Shown: in pieces, positions 27,843 through 36,327 of the stretch | Layout of the letters: the number at the start of each line of letters is the position of its first letter | Numbering within the stretch: position 1 is the stretch's first letter | Translations under genes and position numbers: made by a program | NCBI GenBank assembly: GCA_041674385.1 | Contig: JBAYVU010000011.1 | Location: forward strand, 15,263 to 79,262 | Length of the DNA stretch: 64,000 nt | Direction of reading: 5' to 3' | DNA from: JACRAR01 sp041674385 | Lineage (GTDB): Bacteria; Pseudomonadota; Gammaproteobacteria; Burkholderiales; Rhodocyclaceae | The notes under the pieces: generated by a model | Seen by the model: the letters and a program-made list of their open reading frames with translations, nothing else | Told to the model about the DNA's origin: nothing | Database searches by the model: none

Positions 27843-28592
27843 TTGAAGATTCTAGTACCCGTCAAGCGTGTGGTGGATTATAACGTCAAGGTGCGTGTCA
27901 AGGCTGACGGCACTGGCGTCGATCTGTCCAACGTCAAGATGTCGATGAACCCATTCGACGAAATCGCCATCGAGGAAGCAGTGCGGCTCAGAGAGGCCGG
28001 CATTGCCAAGGAAGTCATTGCCGTCAGCTGCGGCGTTGCCGCCTGCCAGGAAACCCTGCGTGCGGCCATGGCCATCGGCGCTGACCGTGCCATCCTGGTC
28101 GAATCGGATGCCGACTTGCAGCCGCTGGCAGTCGCCAAGTTGATCAAGGCAGTGGCCGAAAAGGAACAACCGCAGGTCGTCATTTTCGGCAAGCAGGCCA
28201 TCGACGACGATGCCAACCAGACCGGCCAGATGTTTGCCGCGCTGATGGGTTGGCCGCAAGCCACCTTTGCCTCCAAGGTCGTGATTGCCGACGGCAAAGC
28301 GACGGTGACGCGCGAAATCGACGGCGGTGCGGAAACCTTGGAGTTCAAGCTGCCCATGGTTGTCACCACCGACCTGCGCTTGAATGAGCCGCGCTATGCG
28401 ACCTTGCCGAACATCATGAAGGCCAAGAAGAAGCAGCTGGATGTGCTCAAGCCGGCGGAGTTCGGCATCGATGTGACGCCGCGCCTGACGACGCTGAAAG
28501 TCTCCGAGCCGCCCAAGCGCACTGCCGGAATCAAGGTGGCTGACGTCAAGGAACTCGTCGCCAAACTCAAAAATGAAGCAAAGGTGATTTGA
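27843..28592 (+). CDS. etfB: electron transfer flavoprotein beta subunit
   Basis: EtfB (249 aa) forms the FAD/AMP-containing heterodimer with EtfA, which passes electrons from acyl-CoA dehydrogenases to ETF-QO. It begins MKILVPVKRVVDYNVKVRVK and has the usual GADRAILVESDADLQPLAVAKLI and VIFGKQAIDDDANQTGQM segments. The start is a TTG at 27843, preceded by GAAAGGA; the next ATG would remove the conserved beginning. The stop overlaps the etfA start (TGATG). The gene order etfB-etfA-acd is consistent with a fatty-acid-oxidation unit. Confidence 0.96.
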   Translation: MKILVPVKRVVDYNVKVRVKADGTGVDLSNVKMSMNPFDEIAIEEAVRLREAGIAKEVIAVSCGVAACQETLRAAMAIGADRAILVESDADLQPLAVAKLIKAVAEKEQPQVVIFGKQAIDDDANQTGQMFAALMGWPQATFASKVVIADGKATVTREIDGGAETLEFKLPMVVTTDLRLNEPRYATLPNIMKAKKKQLDVLKPAEFGIDVTPRLTTLKVSEPPKRTAGIKVADVKELVAKLKNEAKVI

Positions 28593-29527
28593 TGACTCTA
28601 CTTGTTATTGCTGAACACGACAACGCCAGCCTCAAGGCGGTCACTCTCAATACCGTCGCTGCCGCGCAGAAGATCGGCGGCGAGATCCACGTGCTGGTGG
28701 CCGGCAGTGGCTGCGCCGCAGTCGCCGCGGCGGCAGCCAAGATCGCCGGCGTGAGCAAGGTCAAACTTGCCGATGCGGCTCACTATGCCGATCAAACGGC
28801 GGAGAATATCGCCGCCCTGATCCAGGCGCAGGCCACCGGCTACACGCATATCCTGGCTGCGGCCACCGGCACCGGCAAGAACATGCTGCCACGCTTGGCG
28901 GCTTTGCTGGATGTGGCGCAGATCTCGGAAATCACCGCGGTCGAAAGCCCCGACACTTTCGTGCGCCCGACCTATGCGGGCAATGCCATGGCCACGGTCA
29001 AATCGGCGGATGCGGTGAAAGTCATCACCGTGCGCAGCACCGGTTTCGATGCGGCCGTCGGCGAAGGCGGTAGTGCTTCCGTCGAAGCCATTGCCGCGGC
29101 GGCGGATCTGGGCTTGACCAAGGTGATCGGCCGCGAAATCACCAAAAGCGCGCGCCCTGAACTTGGCGCGGCCAAGGTCATCGTATCCGGCGGTCGCGGC
29201 TTGGGCTCTGGCGAGAAATACCATCAGCTGCTCGAACCGCTGGCCGACAGGCTCAATGCTGCGCTCGGCGCATCGCGTGCGGCGGTCGATGCCGGCTTCG
29301 TGCCGAATGACTACCAGGTCGGACAGACCGGCAAAATCGTCGCTCCCCAGCTGTACTTTGCGATCGGCATCTCGGGCGCGATCCAGCATCTCGCCGGCAT
29401 GAAGGACAGCAAGGTGATCGTGGCCATCAACAAGGATGAAGATGCGCCGATCTTCCAGGTTGCCGACTACGGTCTGGTTGCCGACCTGTTCCAGGCGGTA
29501 CCGGAATTGCTGACCGAACTGGGCTGA
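28592..29527 (+). CDS. etfA: electron transfer flavoprotein alpha subunit
   Basis: EtfA (311 aa) binds FAD through its C-terminal domain. That domain shows RPELGAAKVIVSGGRGLGSGEKY, GASRAAVDAGFVPNDYQVGQTGKIVAP and YFAIGISGAIQHLAGMKDSK, all diagnostic. The ATG at 28592 shares a base with the etfB stop; a TTG three bases earlier is possible but unneeded. It lies 18 bases before the acyl-CoA dehydrogenase gene, likely its electron donor. Confidence 0.97.
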   Translation: MTLLVIAEHDNASLKAVTLNTVAAAQKIGGEIHVLVAGSGCAAVAAAAAKIAGVSKVKLADAAHYADQTAENIAALIQAQATGYTHILAAATGTGKNMLPRLAALLDVAQISEITAVESPDTFVRPTYAGNAMATVKSADAVKVITVRSTGFDAAVGEGGSASVEAIAAAADLGLTKVIGREITKSARPELGAAKVIVSGGRGLGSGEKYHQLLEPLADRLNAALGASRAAVDAGFVPNDYQVGQTGKIVAPQLYFAIGISGAIQHLAGMKDSKVIVAINKDEDAPIFQVADYGLVADLFQAVPELLTELG

Positions 29528-29545
29528 GTTTTCCGAGAAAGAAGC

Positions 29546-31342
29546 ATGAGTACCTATACCCCACCGTTGAAAGACATGCAATTCGTGCTGCGCGAACTGG
29601 CCGGCATCGATCGGGTTGTGCAACTGCCCGGTTATGAGGAAGTTGCGCCCGATCTGGTCGAGGCGATCCTTGAAGAAGCGGGCAAGTTTGCCGGTGGGGT
29701 GTTGGCTCCACTCAATCGGAGCGGCGACCAGGAAGGCGCCACGTGGCATGACAAAACAGTGACAGTGCCGGCCGGTTTCAAGGAAGCCTATGCGCAGTTC
29801 GCCGAAGCCGGCTGGAACGGCCTTTCCTGCGATACGGAATATGGCGGTCAGGGTTTGCCCAAGCTGGTGTCGGCTGCGGTGATGGAGATGTGGAAAGCCG
29901 CCAACATGTCCTTTTCGCTCTGTCCGATGCTGACGCTGGGCGCCATCGAGGCACTGCAACTGTGCGGTTCTGCGGAGCAGAAGAAGACGTATTTGCCCAA
30001 CATGATCTCCGGCAAGTGGACCGGCACCATGAACCTGACCGAATCGCAGGCCGGTTCCGATCTGGCCGCCATCCGTACTCGCGCGGTGCCGCAAGGGGAC
30101 GGCACCTACAAGATTTTCGGGCAGAAGATATTCATCACCTACGGCGACCACGAGATGGCCGAGAACGTTATCCACCTAGTGCTGGCGCGTACCCCGGATG
30201 CGCCGGCAGGAGTGAAGGGCATCTCGCTGTTCGTGGTGCCGAAATTCATGGTGCATGGCGATGGCAGCCTGGGCGCACGCAACGACGTCTATTGCGTGTC
30301 GATCGAACACAAGCTCGGCATCCATGCCAGCCCCACTTGCGTGATGGCGTTTGGCGACAACGACGGTGCGGTCGGCACGCTGGTCGGCAAGGAGAACGAC
30401 GGCCTGAAATACATGTTTATCATGATGAACGCGGCGCGTTTTGCGGTCGGCGTGGAAGGGCTGGCGCTTGGCGAGCGCGCCTATCAGCTGGCGTTGGCCT
30501 ATGCCAAGGAACGGGTGCAGGGCCGCGACATCGCCGGCAGCAGCGACAGCGTGGCGATCGTCAATCACCCCGACGTGCGGCGCATGCTGATGCTGATGAA
30601 ATCGCAGAACGAGGCGATGCGCGCGTTCGCCTATACGGTTGCCGCCGCGCACGATGCCGCAGCGCGCCATCCGGACGAGAATGAACGCAAGCGCAATCAG
30701 GCCTATGTCGATTTGATGATTCCGGTGGTCAAGGGTTGGCTGACCGAGACTTGCAACGAGGTGGCCAGTTTGGGTGTGCAAGTCCACGGCGGCATGGGCT
30801 TTGTCGAGGAAACCGGCGCCGCGCAATACCTGCGCGATGCCCGCATCACCACCATTTACGAAGGTACGACCGGTATCCAGGCCAACGATCTGATCGGCCG
30901 CAAGATCGCCCGTGAGGGCGGCTCCACGCTCAAGGCCGTGATTGCCATGATGCGCCAGACCGAAGCGGAATTGGCGCAGCAGGGCGGCGCGGAATTCGCT
31001 GCGATCAAAGCCGCGTTGGGCAGGGGCATCGGCGCTGTCGGCGAGGCGGCCGAATATATTGTGGCCAATTATGCCAAAGACATCAGCGGTGTGTCGGTCG
31101 GCGCCGTGCCATTTCTCAAGCTGATGGGCATCGTTTGCGGCGGCTGGCAGATGGCCCGGGCGGCGCTGGTGGCCCAGGCGAAACTGAAACTATCAGGCAA
31201 AGACAGCGACCCCTTCTTCCCGGCCAAGATCGCCACGGCGCGCTTCTACGCCGACCATCTGCTATCGACCGCACCGGGTCTTGCGCAGACGGTGATCCAT
31301 GGCGGTGCGGGAGCGATGGCGCTGAGCCTGTCCATGCTCTAA
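29546..31342 (+). CDS. acyl-CoA dehydrogenase (large, C-terminal-domain type)
   Basis: A 598-residue flavoprotein oxidising acyl-CoA to enoyl-CoA, handing electrons to EtfAB. Motifs: GTMNLTESQAGSDLA, KIFITYGDHEMAENV, RFAVGVEGLALGERAYQ, GGMGFVEETGAAQYLRDARITTIYEGTTGIQ, with the catalytic Glu in YEGTTG. The extra C-terminal domain (after about residue 470) matches the long bacterial type, commonly annotated for 3-methylmercaptopropionyl-CoA or medium-chain substrates. Its genetic partners are etfBA and the ligase at 25247, so both ends of the pathway occur in this segment. Confidence 0.93.
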   Translation: MSTYTPPLKDMQFVLRELAGIDRVVQLPGYEEVAPDLVEAILEEAGKFAGGVLAPLNRSGDQEGATWHDKTVTVPAGFKEAYAQFAEAGWNGLSCDTEYGGQGLPKLVSAAVMEMWKAANMSFSLCPMLTLGAIEALQLCGSAEQKKTYLPNMISGKWTGTMNLTESQAGSDLAAIRTRAVPQGDGTYKIFGQKIFITYGDHEMAENVIHLVLARTPDAPAGVKGISLFVVPKFMVHGDGSLGARNDVYCVSIEHKLGIHASPTCVMAFGDNDGAVGTLVGKENDGLKYMFIMMNAARFAVGVEGLALGERAYQLALAYAKERVQGRDIAGSSDSVAIVNHPDVRRMLMLMKSQNEAMRAFAYTVAAAHDAAARHPDENERKRNQAYVDLMIPVVKGWLTETCNEVASLGVQVHGGMGFVEETGAAQYLRDARITTIYEGTTGIQANDLIGRKIAREGGSTLKAVIAMMRQTEAELAQQGGAEFAAIKAALGRGIGAVGEAAEYIVANYAKDISGVSVGAVPFLKLMGIVCGGWQMARAALVAQAKLKLSGKDSDPFFPAKIATARFYADHLLSTAPGLAQTVIHGGAGAMALSLSML

Positions 31343-31366
31343 ACGTTTTCCCTGGCGAGAGCAGAC

Positions 31367-33427
31367 ATGCCATCCTGGGATTCGCGCAGCCTCAGCCTTT
31401 GTGTTCGGTGGATAAGCAGGATCGGCATGGTCGGGATCGCCGGCAGGACCGACTTCAGGCTGCTGCGTTTCTTCACGACTGCCAGCCTGGTCGCCTTCAC
31501 GGTCGTCGCAATATTGCTGGGCTACATATTCCGGACCTTGTCCGTTGACGCCATGATCAGCAATTACGAGAACGAGCACACCAATCTGGCCAGGGTTCTT
31601 GCCAATGAAATGGTGAGACACGGATTGTCGGCGATTATGCAAGCCAACGATAGCGAATCCGTAGCCGAACTCAGGCAAGGCCGGATAATCTCCGGAATGG
31701 ATACCGAGCTGGTTTCCATTCTCAAAGGCACCACAATCTTCAAGGTCAAGCTGTACAGTCTTAAGGGAATGACGATCTATTCGACCGAATCCAAACAGAT
31801 CGGCGAAGACAAAAGCATGAATGCGGGCGTCATCGCCGGTCTGCAAGGCTTGACCCGATCCAAGTTGGCGCACAGCAATACCTTCAGCAGCTTCGAGGGC
31901 GAAGTCCAGAACCGCGATCTGGTCGAGAGCTACGTTCCCTTGTACGAACCAACAACGGGCAAGCTGGCTGGTGTGTTCGAGATCTATGGTGACGCAACGC
32001 AAAGACTGGTCTACATCGGGCAGAGACAATGGATTATCGTCGGCTCCGTCATCGGCTTATTGACGCTGCTTTACCTGGCGCTATTCATCATTGTGAAACG
32101 AGCCCAGGATCTCATTATTCGACAAAACCTGGAACGCGAATTCGCCCAACAAGCACTCAGGGAAAGCGAGGAACGCTGGAAATTCGCCCTCGAAGGCTCC
32201 GGCGAGGGCGTTTGGGACCGCAACCTGCAAACCGGCAAAGTGGTGTACTCCAAACGCTACAAGGAAATCTACGGTTTTGCCGAGGACGAGTTGGAAAATC
32301 AGCAGGAAGCCTGGGACGAGCGCGTTCATCCCGACGACCTGGCCACGGTAGAAGCGAGCCGGGAAGCCTATTTCGCCGGCCAAAACCCTGTCTATGCCAA
32401 TGAGCGGCGCATGCAATGCAAGGATGGCAGCTGGAAATGGATACTTTCGCGCGGCATGGTGGTGGAACGCGATGCGCAAGGCAAGCCCCTGCGCATGATC
32501 GGCACCCACACCGACATCACCGAGCGGCATCGGCGCGAGGAAGCCTTGCGGCTGGCCGCAACGGTATTCAACACCATGGATGAGGCCGTCACGGTGACCG
32601 ACCTGGACAATCGGATCGTCTCGGTCAATCCGGCATTTACTGCCATCACCGGCTATTCTGCGGAAGAGGCGATCGGCAAGAATCCGCGGCTGCTTGCATC
32701 CGGCGCGCATCCGCCGGAGTTTTACCGGGACATGTGGAAAGAGTTGAGCACTACGGGAAGCTGGCGAGGCGAAATCAAGAATCGCAGCAAGGCTGGCCAT
32801 ATCTATGTCGAATGGCTTTCGATCAAACAGGTGCGCGACGACAAGGGAGTTCCGTCGCACTATGTGGCGGTGTTCTCCGATATTACCGAGCGCAAATCCG
32901 TCGAGGAGCGCATGCTGCAGCTGGCGCATTACGATGTGCTCACCGGCGTGCCCAATCGCACCCTGTTTGCCGACCGTCTGCAGCAGGCAATAGCCAAGGC
33001 CCGCCGCGACAAGTCGCGCTTGGCGCTGATGTTCATCGATCTCGACGACTTCAAGCCGGTCAATGACCAGTTCGGCCATCATGTCGGCGATTTGCTGCTG
33101 AAGCGGGTGGCGGGTTGCTTGCAAGACTGCTTGCGGCGCGAAACAGACACGGTGGGGCGAATGGGCGGCGACGAATTCGTGGTGATATTGCCGGAGATTG
33201 AAGCGATCCATGATGCCATAGGTATAGCAGAAAAAATCCGGCGTACCCTCGACCAGACTTTTGAAATAGCCGGACACCTCATCCACATTTCCTCCAGCAT
33301 CGGCGTTGCCGTTTATCCGGAGCATGGCAGCGACGAGAAACTCCTGCTCAAGAGCGCCGATGCGGCCATGTACCGTGCCAAGGAAGAAGGGCGCAACCGC
33401 TTGGTGATGGCTGCTCCGCAGGCATGA
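31367..33427 (+). CDS. PAS-PAS diguanylate cyclase (membrane sensor)
   Basis: A 686-residue inner-membrane enzyme that makes cyclic di-GMP. It has two membrane segments (about 36-56 and 222-243) around a periplasmic sensor, two PAS domains (about 265-385 and 390-510) and a C-terminal GGDEF domain. The signature GGDEF is intact at 600-604, and an RETD inhibitory-site motif lies five residues before it, so it is probably active and feedback-controlled. A second ATG at 31427 is possible as start. It overlaps the next gene by ATGA, which encodes a matching phosphodiesterase. Confidence 0.93.
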   Translation: MPSWDSRSLSLCVRWISRIGMVGIAGRTDFRLLRFFTTASLVAFTVVAILLGYIFRTLSVDAMISNYENEHTNLARVLANEMVRHGLSAIMQANDSESVAELRQGRIISGMDTELVSILKGTTIFKVKLYSLKGMTIYSTESKQIGEDKSMNAGVIAGLQGLTRSKLAHSNTFSSFEGEVQNRDLVESYVPLYEPTTGKLAGVFEIYGDATQRLVYIGQRQWIIVGSVIGLLTLLYLALFIIVKRAQDLIIRQNLEREFAQQALRESEERWKFALEGSGEGVWDRNLQTGKVVYSKRYKEIYGFAEDELENQQEAWDERVHPDDLATVEASREAYFAGQNPVYANERRMQCKDGSWKWILSRGMVVERDAQGKPLRMIGTHTDITERHRREEALRLAATVFNTMDEAVTVTDLDNRIVSVNPAFTAITGYSAEEAIGKNPRLLASGAHPPEFYRDMWKELSTTGSWRGEIKNRSKAGHIYVEWLSIKQVRDDKGVPSHYVAVFSDITERKSVEERMLQLAHYDVLTGVPNRTLFADRLQQAIAKARRDKSRLALMFIDLDDFKPVNDQFGHHVGDLLLKRVAGCLQDCLRRETDTVGRMGGDEFVVILPEIEAIHDAIGIAEKIRRTLDQTFEIAGHLIHISSSIGVAVYPEHGSDEKLLLKSADAAMYRAKEEGRNRLVMAAPQA

Positions 33428-36327
33428 AGCGCGACTTCCAATCGATCTTGCTGACTTTGCCGCTGATGGTGCTGACCGCCTTCTTCCTGATGGCGGCGAT
33501 GACGTTCGGATACTCCGACTGGTTGCAGCGCCAAACATTGTTGAAAGATGCGCGTGAGCACTTGCTGGAGGATTCCGCCCGGTTTGTGCGTCAAGTCGAG
33601 CATGATCTGCTGCTCAAGCCTGAGCGTGTGGAGGAGGAACTCCTGCTGCATGGCTCTGAGGCGCACAACCTGGTCACCGCATTGATCGATGCGGATGGCT
33701 CGATTCGGTTCGCACAACGCAGCGAATGGAAAGGCCGGGTCTTTGCCGAAGTTTTTCCCGCGCTGGATACGGCGCGCTTTGCCCGGGCTGTTCAGAGCGG
33801 CGGCGCCGACCTTGTCGAGGATGCCGGCCGGAATCATTTGAACATCCTCATGCCGTACGCCATCAAGCCACGGCCGGGACAGGCTGGCGATGCGAGGCGT
33901 GGCGCGATCTATCTCGAATATGACTTGGCTACGGCCCTGGCGCAGTCGCGCTATGACCATCTGATCGAACACCTGCCGGTTATCGGACTGGCGCTGTTGT
34001 TTGCCACGCTGCTGATCTTCTGGCTAAAGCGTCGGGTGGTGCAACCCATCCGCGCAATTACCGAGGTCAGCCGCCGCGTCAGCAGAGGCGATCTGGCGGC
34101 ACGTATAGACTCTTGCGGCATCGGCGAAGTGGCCGTCCTTTGCGAACATTTCAATATCATGACGGAAGCCTTGGGGCGGGAGCTTGCCTCTCGCAAGTCC
34201 TTGTCCGCGAAGCTGCAGGAAAGCCACGATCTGCTGGCCAAGATTTCCGCACAGGTTCCGGGCATCATCTTCCAGTTTCGCATGGGTCCGGACGGGCATT
34301 CCTCTTTCCCTTTCATCAGCGAAACAGCCCGCGACATGTACGGATTTACCCCTGAGCAAGCGCGCGAGGACGCCGCTCCCTATTTTGCCGTTCTGCATCC
34401 CGATGATGCGGATAGCATTGCAGCCTACGTGCAGGAATCCTCCCACAGTTTGTCGAAGTGGGATCGCGAATACCGGGTGCTGCATCCAAAACACGGCGTG
34501 CGTTGGCACATGGGCCATGCCCAACCGGAACGGCAGGAGGATGGCAGTATTCTCTGGCACGGCTTTATCACCGATGTCACCGAGCGCAAGCGATCCGAAG
34601 AGCGGCGGCGTCTCAATGCCAGGGTGTTCGAGACTGTCGACGAAGCCATCATGGTCACCGATGCTGCGGGCAGTATCGTTGCGGTCAACCCGGCGTTCTC
34701 CCGGATCACCGGCTACAGCGAGGCGGAAGTGCTCGGCAAGAATCCGCGCATTCTCAATTCCAACCGCCACGACAAGGCTTTCCATCAGGCGGTATGGCAG
34801 TCTTTGCAAACGCACGGCAAATGGGCCGGGGAGATATGGAACCGGCGCAAGAACGGCGAGGTGTTTCCCGAATGGCAGACCATCAGCAGCGTCAAGGATG
34901 CGAACGGACGACTCAGCCAATATGTCGCGGTATTCGCCGACCTCAGCGAGATCCGCAAGGCCCAGGAGGCTGCCGAGCATCTTTCCTGGCGCGACTCGCT
35001 GACAGGACTGGCGAATCGCGCATTGTTCCTGCGTCAGTTGGGACAGACGCTGGCCAATGCGCATCGCGAGGGGCGTTATGCCGATGTGCTGCTGCTCGAT
35101 CTGGATCGCTTCAAGGACATCAACGAAGCCCGCGGTCTGGCGCTGGGTGACGCATTGCTGAAAGAAGTGGCCGAGTGCATGACGCGTGTCCTGCATCCGG
35201 ACGACCTGTTGGCTCGGCTGGATTCGGACGAATTTGCGGTGTTGCTGCCGCGTTTGGCATTCGAGCGCGAATCCGCCGGCCGGGAAGCCTTGGCCGTGGC
35301 AGAAAAACTGCGTGAGGTGTTGCGCGGCAGCATCGTTATTGATGGCGAAGCCTTTCATCTCGATGCCAGCATCGGCATCGCCCTGTTCCCCGAATCCGCC
35401 CAGGAAACCGCTTCCGATGTGCTGCGCCAGGCCGACATGGCGATGCATCAGGCCAAGGCCGCGGGGGGGGGCTGCGCCATCTTCTTTGAGGCGGCCATGG
35501 GGCAGACCATCCGGGATCGCTATCGGGTTGAGCGCGAACTGCGTCTGGCCATCGACGACGGGCAGTTGCGGCTTTACCTTCAGCCGCAAGTGGATGCGGC
35601 AGGCGGGCAAGTCGGCGCCGAGGCGCTGGTGCGATGGCAGCACCCGGAGCGCGGCCTGGTGCCGCCGGGTGTGTTCATTCCGCTGGCGGAGGCGACCGAT
35701 CTGATCGTTGCCATCGACCGCTGGATGCTGGCTGCGGTGTGTCGCCTGCTGGCAAGATTGGATGCGGAAGGCTGCTCGCTGCGGGTGTCGGTGAATATCA
35801 GCCCGCGCCATTTCCAGAAGGAGGACTTTGTCGATGAGGTGAAACGCCATCTGGCTGCCAGCGGCGCAGATCCGACCCACCTGGTGCTGGAGGTGACCGA
35901 AGGTCTGGTGATCGGCAACTTCGCCGACGTGGTGGCCAAGATGATGGCGCTGACCGAACTGGGCATCCATTTTTCCATGGACGATTTCGGCACCGGCTAT
36001 TCCAGCTTGGCCTATCTCAAGCGCTTGCCGATCCACGAACTCAAGATCGACAAGAGTTTCATCGACGATGTCACCACCGACTCGAACGATGCGGCGCTGG
36101 TCGATACCATCCTCGCCGTGGCACAACATCTGGGCTTGCAGGTCGTGGCGGAAGGAGTGGAAACACAGGCGCAGGTCGATTTCCTCAACGCCCATGGCCA
36201 GGTGATCCATCAAGGCTATCTCTACGGCCGGCCCGAACCGATGGAGACATGGCTGGCGAAGCTGAACTGCGGGACTACATCCCCGGATAAACCGGTCCTT
36301 CACCGCCCTGAGGCACGATCCAGTTGA
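33424..36327 (+). CDS. PAS-GGDEF-EAL protein, probable c-di-GMP phosphodiesterase
   Basis: A 967-residue membrane protein: two transmembrane segments (about 8-30 and 180-199) flank a periplasmic sensor, then HAMP, two PAS regions (about 270-510), GGDEF and EAL. The cyclase motif is DSDEF at 600-604 instead of GGDEF, so cyclase activity is probably lost. The EAL domain keeps EAL (733-735), VSVNIS, LEVTEG, DDFGTGYSSL (852-861), IDKSFI and EGVET, so it should cleave c-di-GMP. Nine consecutive G at 35463-35471 lie between the two domains. It is translationally coupled to the cyclase, and its 3' end overlaps the convergent ETF-QO gene by 53 bases. Confidence 0.93.
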   Translation: MKRDFQSILLTLPLMVLTAFFLMAAMTFGYSDWLQRQTLLKDAREHLLEDSARFVRQVEHDLLLKPERVEEELLLHGSEAHNLVTALIDADGSIRFAQRSEWKGRVFAEVFPALDTARFARAVQSGGADLVEDAGRNHLNILMPYAIKPRPGQAGDARRGAIYLEYDLATALAQSRYDHLIEHLPVIGLALLFATLLIFWLKRRVVQPIRAITEVSRRVSRGDLAARIDSCGIGEVAVLCEHFNIMTEALGRELASRKSLSAKLQESHDLLAKISAQVPGIIFQFRMGPDGHSSFPFISETARDMYGFTPEQAREDAAPYFAVLHPDDADSIAAYVQESSHSLSKWDREYRVLHPKHGVRWHMGHAQPERQEDGSILWHGFITDVTERKRSEERRRLNARVFETVDEAIMVTDAAGSIVAVNPAFSRITGYSEAEVLGKNPRILNSNRHDKAFHQAVWQSLQTHGKWAGEIWNRRKNGEVFPEWQTISSVKDANGRLSQYVAVFADLSEIRKAQEAAEHLSWRDSLTGLANRALFLRQLGQTLANAHREGRYADVLLLDLDRFKDINEARGLALGDALLKEVAECMTRVLHPDDLLARLDSDEFAVLLPRLAFERESAGREALAVAEKLREVLRGSIVIDGEAFHLDASIGIALFPESAQETASDVLRQADMAMHQAKAAGGGCAIFFEAAMGQTIRDRYRVERELRLAIDDGQLRLYLQPQVDAAGGQVGAEALVRWQHPERGLVPPGVFIPLAEATDLIVAIDRWMLAAVCRLLARLDAEGCSLRVSVNISPRHFQKEDFVDEVKRHLAASGADPTHLVLEVTEGLVIGNFADVVAKMMALTELGIHFSMDDFGTGYSSLAYLKRLPIHELKIDKSFIDDVTTDSNDAALVDTILAVAQHLGLQVVAEGVETQAQVDFLNAHGQVIHQGYLYGRPEPMETWLAKLNCGTTSPDKPVLHRPEARSS
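35463..35471 (+). repeat. G9 homopolymer inside the EAL gene
   Basis: Nine G in a row encode part of AAGGGC at about residue 680, between GGDEF and EAL. A one-base slip would shift the frame and remove the phosphodiesterase domain. Confidence 0.85.

Noticed and set aside
28598..30175. 525-residue minus-strand frame opposite etfA and the dehydrogenase
   Set aside because: It runs antisense through two well-supported genes and shows no domain.
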